A stretch of DNA of 22,006 bases from Nemertoderma westbladi (taxonomy: Eukaryota > Xenacoelomorpha > Nemertodermatida > Nemertodermatidae). A model generated the notes under the pieces. The model searched no databases. It had not been told where the DNA came from and saw nothing but the letters and a program-made list of their open reading frames with translations. Location of the stretch: assembly GCA_032718475.1 (NCBI GenBank), contig JAUCBJ010001419.1, positions 1 through 22,006 of the forward strand. The letters run 5' to 3'. Positions 9,601 to 15,704 of this stretch are shown here, piece after piece; the stretch's first letter is position 1, and every line of letters begins with the position of its first letter. Both the position numbers and the translations under genes were made by a program.

Positions 9601-12600
9601 GTAACCTTTTTAGTGAAAAACTATTCTTCACCCCAAACAGCAAAATGAACCAGAAAAACCTGGTATTCTTCACTTATTTTCATAATGAGTTCGAATTTTA
9701 ATATTCGAGGTTGTGTAATTGAACTTATTATTAAATTGGCAAACTAAATAAAAATGGTGATTTATTATAATATAAATATTGTTAGCCAAAATTAAAACAA
9801 ATTACCATGACAACGGAATTGTAAAATAAATCAAATGTTAAATCATCCTGTTGATAGACTTTCATCGCCTTTGATTACCCACCAAGATCAGAGACTCTCA
9901 ACCCACTTGAATTACAGTTGCGCAAACATAGAACTTTGTTTCCTCTTATTTTGCCAATATCAATATTTACCTATTTGTAATATTTACATAAACCTTATCT
10001 CTTACCCAAACAACCAAATTAGGCAAAACGAAATGATTACTTAAACATATTATTAAAAATGGTAAATAATTAAAAATTAAAAATACAGAATAACAGGTGA
10101 TCCATTATAATCGCCCATTCTGGAAAGTCTGTGTGTGGTAACCAAAAATAACCAAAAAATTCACAAATATATTAAAAAAGTGAAGTTGAAGTGCAAATTC
10201 AATCAAAATTAAAGACAAGGTAACATTGATAGACTTAATAGATGAGGTTATAAACAAGATAATGATGTTATAATAATATCTTTAAGCAGCAACTTGGTAT
10301 AGTGGTGACATTCCTATAGGCTTCCAATTAGGGAGCCCTGGTTCGATCCTTAGAAAGGGCAGCACTATTTGGTCATAGTGCATTAAATGCTGCAGCCTAG
10401 CCCAACTCTGGCTTTCATCCTTCAGTGGTCGAAAATGAGAACATGGCCTAATTAAATACGGCTTGCCAAATGGCATTATGGCCAAAAAAATAGTGGGCCG
10501 ATTTTTCAACGTTGTCGTGGTGGTTTATATATTTGTATAAAGACAATCAAGTTGTTGTATATTATCTGAAATTTTATGGAGATTTCAAATATTCAATCGG
10601 TTTTGTTACATCTTTCTTAGTTTTCGAAATATTTCATGAAAACCCAATGGGTACCCAAAACGTGGGTTCACCATGAAAGTTTCAATAATCCAGAATCATT
10701 AAACTCACCAGTCAGCCCTCATTTGCGACCTATAAAGGTTTTCAAGGATGGCAAACGTACATGATGGAAATATTTTCCAGACGAATGGTTGATGTGGTAC
10801 ATGCTACTTTTCACTGGGTGCCAAATGTTGGTTCAACATGAAAATTTCATTTTTCGGATACATGTAATACTCATTTATTTGCCTTTATGAGTTTTAAAGA
10901 TTCTGGATTATTGAAACTTTCATGTGGGGACCCACTTTTTGGGTACCCATTGGTTTTCGGAAATATTTCGAAAACTAAGAAAGGTGTGACAAAACCGATT
11001 GAATATTTGAAATCTCCATAAAATTTCAGATAATATAGAACAACTTGATTGTCTTTATACAAATATATAAACCACCACGACAACGTTGAAAAATCGACGC
11101 ACTAATTTTTAGTTTAATAAAACTGAATCTAACCAAAACAATAAACGAATTAGTATATGTACAGGTTATAAGACAGAAATAAGCGCTATAAAACACTTAA
11201 TAAAGATAAATTAAAAAAAATAAAAAATCTTCATATATAAAATTCCAATAAAAAGTCGACCGAAAAGTGAAATCCTTGTATTCTTCACATGGGCGGAGAA
11301 GTGACTACAATCCACAATACATCTACCTACAATACAATCTACAATACAAAAATGCGGCTAGTTGTTGCCGCAGAATTAGGTTTACATTTACTATCTTAGC
11401 CAACATCGCCATACGTCCAATATTACTGAAACCACTAATCTCGGCCATTAACGGCACCACTTCACTGTGTCTCACTCACGCTGATACTGTCCCACTAACC
11501 TCGGCCATTAACGGCACCACTTCCCTGTGTCTCACTCACGCTGATACTGACCCACTAACCTCGGCCATTAACGGCACCACTTCCCTGTGTCTCACTCACG
11601 CTGATACTGACCCACTAACCTCGGCCATTAACGGCACCACTTCCCTGTGTCTCACTCACGCTGATACTGACCCACTAACCTCGGCCATTAACGGCACCAC
11701 TTCACTGTGTCTCACTCACGCTGATACTGTCCCACTAACCTCGGCCATTAACGGCACCACTTCCCTGTGTCTCACTCACGCTGATACTGACCCACTAACC
11801 TCGGCCATTAACGGCACCACTTCCCTGTGTCTCACTCACGCTGATACTGTCCCACTAACCACGGCCATTAACGGCACCACTTCCCTGTGTCTAACTCACG
11901 CTGATACTGACCCACTAACCTCGGCCATTAACGGCACCACTTCCCTGTGTCTCACGCTGATACTGACGAGAGTTTTACAGAAAGCCTCGCGCACTGATTC
12001 ATCGTCGGGATCGGATAACTCGAAATCGAGAATATCTTCAAACGATTTCCAATACCTATATAAAAAAAATTAAAGAAATTGAATAAAAACAATAAGGGAC
12101 GTACATATAAATCACTGAGGGTCATCGAGAAAAGAACGCGGGACACTTTGTCACGAGGAAGGGGAAGGGCATGTTTGATTTGAATCTGTTGGGTAATGTT
12201 CCTAATGGGGAATGGCATGGGTGACCGTGACACTTTGTGATGGGTGGCAAAGCTCGCCTGACACTTTATTGAAGGGTGGAAGAACCTGTGTGACAATTTG
12301 TGGAGCGAAAGAGGCATAAAACAACGAGCCAATTATATTATGTAATGTTCTAACCAACTAGTTACTAGTTTAGCAGACTTGGTTTCCAGTAGCAGCGGGG
12401 GAGCTACGCTGATCTCCTTTAGTATATTAGCCAATCGCACAGGGACTTCCTTCCTTAGGAAGACCAAGCTGTCCTTCTCTATTGGTTTATAACCTAAAAG
12501 GAAGATAATGGCCTCGCAATACTAATATTATAAGATGATAAAATATTGCAGGGATAGGGGGATCTTTTCTAAGTGACTGTTGCAGTTATATCTTGATGGA

Positions 12601-15515
12601 ATGGTCTTGATCTTGATGATGATCTTGATGGAGTTTTTTGAAAGGTTTACAGTAGAACTGTAATCAACTGTAGAGTTGTCCTTGTATAGCGCTTATTTCT
12701 ATCTTTTAAACACCTTTTTCAAACGCTTAGCTAATGAGTGAAAGCGAAAATAAAAATTATGGCTCTTCCACGGAGGAGGAGGGAGTTGAAACTGTCGATG
12801 TTTCACATTTCATACAATCTCATTAAGATTTGAAAAAAAAATTTTGTGGTTCTGGTTATGCCGGACCTCAAATTGTTTTATCGTCCCCCCCACTTTTGGG
12901 AACGTGGCTGCGCCCCTGTGTAAACGGATTCCGAGATTTTTCTGCCTGGCCAGTCTTTACTTCTACGTAGGATTGTCGCGTTAAATGGGTGTGGGGTATT
13001 CAAGTCATCTTTATGCGTTGTTACGTAATGGGCCGCCATGGAGCTATTTCTAGCTTTAGTATCCTTTCTTACTGCGCGTTTCTGTGTTTCATGAGTCTAT
13101 ATCTAATCCCATCCCTTGTTTCTCCAATGTAGTTCCATTTAAATTGCGTGCACTGGATGTTATATCGTGACCATAGAGCCAGAACAACACATACCACAAT
13201 TTTTCAAAAAAAATTTTTTCACCAAAATTACTCAAGATGGCGTTCTACATCTTATGTTAAAATCCTAGACTTGTATGTCAGTTCGTTTAGGAGATATGGA
13301 AAACCAGAACAACCCACACAACATAGAAGTTGAAAACTGTTAGAGGTAAAACAACACATACCACACTTTCCCTATCATACTTTGCCAGGAAAAACACCAT
13401 TCAACAGTCGAGGAATGACGTGAGTTCTTATGTTTCTGTGATAAAATCCTAGAGGTAAAACAACACACACAGACTAGAGTTGATGTTAAATTTCAGTATG
13501 TGTTGTTTTGCCTCTTTGGAAAATAACGAAAAAAACAGTTTTTTCAGTAACAAAATTTATTCTGAATGCTAGCCACTATTATAAAATATATCACTGTATC
13601 TTCCCAGACCTCTGTCGAAAAAATTAGGAGACGGGATCCATATAGAGGGAAATGAGAAGGTTTTTTGCATTTTTCTCGAAACCACATTTTTTGGTGAGTG
13701 TTGTTCTGGCTCTTTGGTCACGATATGTGGTATTTTTCTGTGAGCAGTTGTTTATACCATGGTTGCAGGTGTAACATACTGTATTTGGTAACGCTGGGCA
13801 TTTCGGTTTACTATATCTCAACCTAATTAGTTCTTCTTTCAGTTTCCTTCCAAGTTTAAAGACTACTGTAGTTGTCTCTGCTAGCGGGGACCGTTGTATG
13901 ACCTTTTTAATGTTCCGAGATAATGCTTCATTAACGTATGGTAGGACTATTGGGATTCTATTATGAAATAACTTGGGTGTCTTGGGTGGTTTGCCGTGTG
14001 TGCTTGTATTGATCATTCGTGTTATAATATGTTTGGGGTACCGGTACCCATTTTTAGTGTTATTTTGCGTGACTCGTCTAATCATGTTTTTGGCTGTATT
14101 GTGTACTACTGTGCGTGGGTGGTTGCTATGGTAATTCAGCAGGATTCCGGCGTTGCTACGTTTTCTATATGATTCTACATCTATGCCTCCTGTGTTATTT
14201 ACTGGAATGAATACGTCTGGAAAAGGTATAGGCCTATACCGCTGTATGATTGTTCTATTGTGTATTGAATTGTGGGGTGCTGGTCGTTAAGAAACTCCGT
14301 AAATTTATCCCTGCAATATTTTATCATTATGATACCACCCCACCAGTGACTTGGGCCCGCGCATACTTAATATTATAAAATGTTATGCAATTCAGAGACA
14401 GGGGGGAAACTGGACGCAAATCCCATCTTGGCGAATTAATATCCCGTTTCAATGTTAAGGTCTCAATTTAGGGAAATGTTGCAGGTTACAGTGGCATGTT
14501 ATTTTAACCAAAACAATAAACTAAACACAATAGAACAGGATACAATTTTATTTTTGGAAGTAGGCCTAATCAGCTGTTATTTGCGTCGAATTTCCCCTGG
14601 AGAGGGATGGATTTTAATTGCGTCCAGTCCCCCCCCCCCCCCCCCCCCCCCTATCTGACAATTCAATAAGAATCAATACATAAATTAACATAGCGTCAAA
14701 GGAATTATTCTACAAACATTCTGGAACATAAATTAATGCGTAAATTAATACATAAATTAATTAAACATAAATTTAATTTGCGCCACATTACACCATCGCC
14801 CTTAATACTTAATACAACAACCATTTTTAGCAAGTCTGAGACCCCCCCCCCCCCCCCCCCCCCCCCCAATAAAATTTTTTTTTTTCAAATTTCAATCAAA
14901 TGCTACAAAATTTGTCCGACAACATTTCTTAAGGCTGGCAGGATTGGATGCCGGATTTTTAAATTTTCAAATTAATCTAGAACGAGCAGTTAAAAACGCC
15001 TATTTAGCAATATTTAACAATCTCTGTTGGCTTTATTTTTCGTCTTTGGAAGGAAATATCGCTTTCATTAGAACCGCCTTTGTCAGTTTGTCTGCAGATT
15101 ATGAATCTGAAAACCGTTTTCAATTAAAATTAAAAATTTGCGGAGATAATATCAAAATTTAAAGGAATACCGGCACATTTTAAGACGTACCGTAAATCGA
15201 TAGAATTCTAATGGTTTTTTACTATCTAGAATAGTAATTATTTACGGTATAGAACGGTAAGCGTTAACACCTACCCGTTAACGATAACAATTAAAAGTGA
15301 ATAGGAAGTATCGGACCGGTAGGCCTAACTGAATAAATTATTACCGGTACTGTATTATACATACCGAAATCGGAGAGTTGCTTTATAGATAGTGGAGTCG
15401 GTTCATATCGGCTGTAATGATCCAATTGACTGTGTAACTTGGGGCTAGCCACCCAGCTGGGAGTTGAGACACGTAGAGCGTTGGTCCGATTGAGTAAACA
15501 TAAACAGACCTTCAT
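3569..15515 (-). CDS. PDK: Pyruvate dehydrogenase kinase, mitochondrial (seven-exon gene, join)
   Basis: Seven minus-strand exons, each with AG acceptor and GT donor and matching phases, assemble into a PDK of 412 or 421 residues (family members are usually about 400-440). Known of the family: PDKs are GHKL-fold serine kinases of the mitochondrial matrix that bind the E2 lipoyl domain and phosphorylate E1-alpha, switching off pyruvate dehydrogenase. Seen: [14 protein letters not shown] (residues 33-46), [16 protein letters not shown] (62-77), RHREVVP (132-138), [18 protein letters not shown] (177-194), [15 protein letters not shown] into NAMRAT (N box, junction at 276/277), SDQGGG (G1 box, D313), YMYTTAPRP and GYGYGLP (G2 box, 350-356). 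There are no internal stops, so it looks functional. BCKD kinase is ruled out by the YVPSHLYH and YMYTTAPRP blocks. Oddities are a ~14-residue insertion in exon 4, Q for the usual R in the G1 box, and an uncertain C terminus. Splicing is inferred, not observed. Confidence 0.93.
3677..3790 (-). CDS. PDK: PDK exon 7: G2 box and end of the kinase domain
   Basis: 114 nt, 38 codons, after the acceptor TTATACAG. It reads [17 protein letters not shown], then [21 protein letters not shown]. This is the family's [17 protein letters not shown]...GYGTDAVIYLK with few changes, so the ATP lid and the last strands are intact. It ends AAG followed by GTTAGTG, a good donor that resembles those used by exons 3 and 4. 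Whether that donor is used is open (see 3569-3676). Confidence 0.93.
3946..4161 (-). CDS. PDK: PDK exon 6: N box, G1 box and ATP-lid start
   Basis: 216 nt, exactly 72 codons, with phase 0 on both sides. The acceptor is TTCTTTTAG; the donor is AACATG|GTTTGT. It starts [13 protein letters not shown] (N box, Mg-ATP coordination), continues through PPIRAHV and [11 protein letters not shown] (G1 box; D313 predicted to contact the adenine), then [17 protein letters not shown]. The arginine usual before GGG is glutamine here. The segment after APRP is short ([11 protein letters not shown]), leading to the G2 box in exon 7. Confidence 0.95.
4518..4627. repeat. Imperfect palindrome beside MITE copy A
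   Basis: TTTTGTTTAAAAAAGTTATG (4518-4537) pairs with CATAACTTTTTTGAAACAAA (4608-4627), one mismatch. AT-rich hairpin in PDK intron 5; origin unknown. Confidence 0.7.
4661..4922 (+). mobile_element. hAT-like MITE, copy A
   Basis: A 262-bp element: CAGATG + G run + AACTGGACGCAA at the left, TTTTGCGTCCAGT + C run + GTCTC at the right. Flanked by perfect 8-bp duplications CGGAAAAC (4653-4660 and 4923-4930). Inside are ATTCATCCCTTTCCAGGGGA, CAGCTGATTACTCTC and CTGTAACCTGTTCTATTG, shared with copies B-D. It encodes no transposase. It sits in PDK intron 5. The 8-bp duplication and CAG start fit the hAT superfamily (inference). Confidence 0.9.
4971..5187 (+). repeat. 57-bp tandem repeat, left block (about 3.8 units)
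   Basis: Consensus ACTTCAAAACAAGTTCAACC, then AATACACACTAGAGGGAGCC, then ATTGTTTGGTTAATGAT. Units start near 4971, 5028, 5082 and 5139; the last degrades at about 5187. Stops at the LINE fragment. Confidence 0.9.
5205..6272 (-). pseudogene. LINE reverse transcriptase, internally deleted (RTE-like class uncertain)
   Basis: The minus strand reads from the 5' side: [80 protein letters not shown] (fingers through the start of RT motif A). At about 5965 it jumps to [19 protein letters not shown] and [11 protein letters not shown], then [41 protein letters not shown], and after a frameshift near 5375 the terminal [15 protein letters not shown]. The palm core with the catalytic (F/Y)xDD is absent, so it is dead. 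It lies in PDK intron 5, same sense, embedded in a 57-bp tandem array. Family assignment beyond non-LTR is tentative. Confidence 0.85.
6269..6383 (+). repeat. 57-bp tandem repeat, right block (about 2 units)
   Basis: The same unit continues on the other side of the LINE fragment: CACTAGAGGAATC...GGTTAATGAT, then ACTTCAAAACAAGTTCAACC with a shortened CACACTAGGGAGC. Same orientation as the left block, so the LINE interrupts one array. Confidence 0.85.
6384..7154. other. PDK intron 5, unassigned
   Basis: AT-rich intronic DNA with degenerate CAGTC/GACAG stretches near 6860-6910 and 7040-7085; nothing further is recognised. Confidence 0.6.
7155..7179. repeat. Orphan C run
   Basis: Eighteen C, one T, six C. 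No MITE terminus is visible on either side. Confidence 0.95.
7623..7861 (-). CDS. PDK: PDK exon 5: end of helical domain and start of GHKL ATPase domain
   Basis: 239 nt: two bases of a split Thr codon, then 79 codons. The acceptor is ATCTTTTAG (7870-7862) and the donor AAG|GTGAGT. The translation includes [22 protein letters not shown], and [19 protein letters not shown], the conserved lead into the N box. The block before it ([19 protein letters not shown]) is divergent from the family's glycine-rich H-I-G-S-I-D-P-x-C. A 22-bp pyrimidine-rich minisatellite ends 41 nt upstream of the acceptor. The open frame running from the repeats into this exon is accidental. Confidence 0.93.
7903..8306. 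repeat. 22-bp minisatellite, about 18 copies, in PDK intron 4 beside the acceptor
   Basis: The unit AGTAAAAGCAAGTAAAAAAT + AA (22 bp) is repeated without visible change for 404 bp. In the PDK transcript it reads as U-rich with CUUGC and UUUAC in every unit. The array ends 41 nt before the exon 5 acceptor. Because 22 is not a multiple of 3 and the unit lacks stops in the minus frames, long false open frames arise (66-nt, 22-residue period). Confidence 0.97.
8377..8400. repeat. Orphan C run (24 C)
   Basis: Uninterrupted C tract between the 22-bp minisatellite and the SINE. No MITE body adjoins it. Confidence 0.95.
8399..8592 (-). mobile_element. tRNA-derived SINE (PDK intron 4)
   Basis: The minus strand has GGTCGTGGGTTCGATCCCCG, a perfect B box (GGTTCGATCCC) with T-arm pairing into CGGGG. 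An A-box-like TGGTTTATTCAG lies about 46 nt before it. The tRNA-like head is followed by about 110 nt of unrelated body ending against the C run at 8377-8400. Not a functional tRNA: the acceptor stem and anticodon arm do not pair. Same sense as PDK. Confidence 0.75.
9046..9208 (-). CDS. PDK: PDK exon 4: [16 protein letters not shown] helix with an inserted loop
   Basis: 163 nt: 54 codons plus one base. The acceptor is GTATTTTAG before GCT and the donor is A|GTTAGT. It begins AVLDMND (family G-V-L-E-Y-K-D) and ends [20 protein letters not shown], nearly identical to the family's YFLDRFY-x-SRISIRMLINQH. Between them are about 34 residues where vertebrate PDKs have about 20, so this protein carries a ~14-residue insertion with two cysteines ([15 protein letters not shown]). 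The family's LINQH reads LINTH here. The final A joins CT of exon 5 to give threonine, as in the family. Confidence 0.9.
9209..10287. other. PDK intron 3, distal part, unassigned
   Basis: AT-rich intronic DNA between exon 4 and the SINE. Frames at 9227-9539 and 9835-10044 show no motifs. Confidence 0.6.
10288..10490 (+). mobile_element. tRNA-derived SINE (PDK intron 3)
   Basis: TGGTATAGTGG (10295 on) matches the A box fully; GGTTCGATCCT (near 10341) matches the B box at 10 of 11. Body follows (GTGCATTAAATGCTGCAGCC..., CTGGCTTTCATCC) and the 3' end is an A run (CCAAAAAAA) at about 10490. Antisense to PDK; the body differs from the SINE at 8399, so it is a second family. Confidence 0.75.
10491..11105. 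mobile_element. Long inverted-repeat (foldback-type) element in PDK intron 3
   Basis: Left arm about 10491-10710 and right arm about 10885-11105 are reverse complements over roughly 210 bp with few mismatches, starting TAGTG...CGATTTTTCAACG and passing TTGTCGTGGTGGTTTATATA. The ~175-bp centre contains a third partial copy of one arm motif (GGGTGCCAAATGTTGG versus GGGTACCCAAAACGTGGG). The left end abuts the A-rich tail of the SINE. No coding capacity. It would form a long hairpin in the PDK pre-mRNA. Confidence 0.9.
11432..11967 (-). repeat. 60-bp minisatellite: nine copies of the PDK exon 3 / intron 3 donor boundary
   Basis: Nine blocks at exact 60-bp spacing (the GGCCGAG end of each falls at about 11920, 11860 ... 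11440). The right-most is the true exon end; eight are extra. On the minus strand each extra unit is 48 nt of exon 3, a TGAG insertion, and 8 nt of intron (GTTAGTGG). Seven extra copies keep a GTTAGT donor, and the outermost has ATTAGT. The TGAG insertion also creates GTGAGT, a consensus-like donor, in each extra unit. Variants (TTCACTG/TTCCCTG, TGTCCC/TGACCC) partly repeat with a four-unit period. The plus-strand open frame with 20-residue repeats across this array is antisense and is not called a gene. Confidence 0.95.
11920..12055 (-). CDS. PDK: PDK exon 3: E1/ATP-contact histidine block; its 3' end is amplified as a minisatellite
   Basis: 136 nt: one base finishing the W codon, then 45 codons. 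The acceptor is a T-rich tract ending ATATAG; the donor is GCCGAG|GTTAGT (11919-11914). Residues read [27 protein letters not shown] and [11 protein letters not shown], matching the PDK blocks around the conserved RHxxVVPxM motif (H133 here). The last 48 nt plus 8 nt of intron are repeated eight more times immediately downstream in the transcript (11432-11911). Those copies differ from the exon by a 4-bp TGAG insertion, so only this copy keeps the family reading frame through RHREVVP. Confidence 0.9.
12355..12493 (-). CDS. PDK: PDK exon 2: regulatory-domain helices
   Basis: 139 nt: two bases finishing the glycine codon, 45 codons, then TG of a split tryptophan. The acceptor is CTTTTAG (12500-12494) and the donor is TG|GTTAGA. 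The translation contains [19 protein letters not shown], a close match to the E-K-T-S-F-x-F-L-R-x-E-L-P-V-R-L-A-N-I block of the N-terminal helical domain, and ends ...KLVTS-W like the family's V-Q-S-W. The split W at the junction is reproduced exactly by exon 3, which supports the model. Too short to stand out as an open frame; found by reading the minus strand around 12370-12500. Confidence 0.9.
12860..12916 (-). mobile_element. Possible hAT-like terminus fused to the Penelope-like fragment
   Basis: The minus strand begins CAGGGGCGCAGCCACGTTCC, followed by CAAAAGTGGGGGGACG. CAGGGGCG-type ends with this GC-rich lead are typical of hAT-family non-autonomous elements. The matching opposite end was not found, so it may be a fragment. 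Confidence 0.4.
12917..13164 (-). pseudogene. Penelope-like element, GIY-YIG endonuclease fragment
   Basis: The minus strand reads YNIQC, then [20 protein letters not shown], the core of the GIY-YIG nuclease that follows the reverse transcriptase in Penelope-like elements. A stop and frame change follow (near 13074); coding similarity resumes as [15 protein letters not shown] and [15 protein letters not shown], the usual C-terminal part of this domain. It ends where a hAT-like terminus (CAGGGGCGCAGCC on the minus strand) begins at about 12916. It is separated from the upstream half (13726-14310) by a palindromic insertion. Degenerate, so not expected to be active. Confidence 0.8.
13165..13723. 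mobile_element. Palindromic-ended non-autonomous DNA element inside the Penelope-like gene
   Basis: 559 bp with ends TCGTGACCATAGAGCC and GGCTCTTTGGTCACGA, extending to AGAACAACAC (one mismatch in about 26 bp). TA flanks both ends. Removing the element and one TA joins the two Penelope-like halves in frame (T-Y-N codons), which shows it is an insertion. Inner boxes AGAGGTAAAACAACACA recur at about 13343 and 13452 and inverted near 13500-13517. There is no transposase; TA duplication suggests a Tc1/mariner-like or similar mobiliser (inference). Confidence 0.85.
13726..14310 (-). pseudogene. Penelope-like element, end of reverse transcriptase and linker
   Basis: The minus strand carries [12 protein letters not shown], then after a frameshift near 14245 [26 protein letters not shown], and a long open frame with [33 protein letters not shown] and a [11 protein letters not shown] cysteine pair. 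These are the C-terminal RT region and the linker before the endonuclease in Penelope-like elements. The RT core is missing: homology stops at about 14310, so the copy is 5' truncated. It lies in PDK intron 1 in the same sense as PDK. Confidence 0.8.
14395..14657 (-). mobile_element. hAT-like MITE, copy B (inverted)
   Basis: 263 bp in the opposite orientation to A, C and D: starts GAGACAGGGGGG, ends CCCCCCTATCTG. Flanks GCAATTCA (14387-14394) and ACAATTCA (14658-14665) match at 7 of 8 bases. The body matches copy A's reverse complement, including the central CAAAACAATAAAC block. It sits in PDK intron 1, just upstream (in PDK sense) of the Penelope-like fragment. Confidence 0.9.
14842..14867. 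repeat. Orphan C run (26 C)
   Basis: Uninterrupted C tract after GTCTGAGA, about 185 bp from the right C run of MITE copy B. It may be a MITE end separated from its body, but no second body is seen. Confidence 0.95.
14868..15364. other. PDK intron 1, proximal part, unassigned
   Basis: AT-rich. The plus frames at 14736-14975 and 14944-15162 are antisense to PDK and carry no recognised motif. Confidence 0.55.
15365..15515 (-). CDS. PDK: PDK exon 1: start, mitochondrial presequence, first conserved block
   Basis: Fifty codons plus one base. I chose the ATG at 15515: it is the first ATG after an in-frame TAA near 15595. The longer reading from 15530 begins at TTG, not ATG. The N terminus [16 protein letters not shown] is basic and hydrophobic with no acidic residues, as expected for a matrix-targeting presequence. 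It leads into [14 protein letters not shown], the first block conserved in PDKs. The exon ends in G before the donor GTATGT, leaving a phase-1 glycine codon completed by exon 2. A 1.47-kb transposon begins 190 bp upstream of the ATG, so the promoter must lie in that short stretch or inside the element. Confidence 0.88.
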
Positions 15516-15704
15516 GTCTGCGCAGCGCAATTGTATTGGAGCGATATAATAATAATAGAAAATGGGTATATTTAATCCGTTAATCAGTTTCAGTTAATAG
15601 GGCTTGGGCACTCACAGTCACAACAAGATGACTGATTTACAAAGCAGCAAAGGGTAAAGCCGCGTTAATGCAATTATAATTAACTGATTAAGGCCTACCG
15701 GTAG

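Larger units (their letters stand above)
12535..14327. repeat. 22-bp perfect inverted repeat bracketing the Penelope-like segment
   Basis: Positions 14306-14327 (TATCCCTGCAATATTTT...) are the exact reverse complement of 12535-12556. The right copy coincides with the 5' truncation point of the Penelope-like coding region; the left copy lies about 360 bp past the last coding similarity. Inverted terminal pieces are known from some Penelope-like insertions. Confidence 0.7.

Noticed and set aside
11432-11967. CRISPR-like regular repeats
   Set aside because: Units are contiguous 60-bp tandem copies without unique spacers, in animal DNA.
11267-12073. 268-codon plus frame with a 20-residue repeat ([17 protein letters not shown]...)
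   Set aside because: It is the antisense of PDK exon 3 and of the 60-bp array derived from it; the exon on the other strand has a clear family match and splice sites.
14452-14658. Small proteins ending in poly-proline at the C/G runs (also near 4630, 14736 and 21005)
   Set aside because: They are translations through MITE bodies and their homopolymers, in both strands and several frames.
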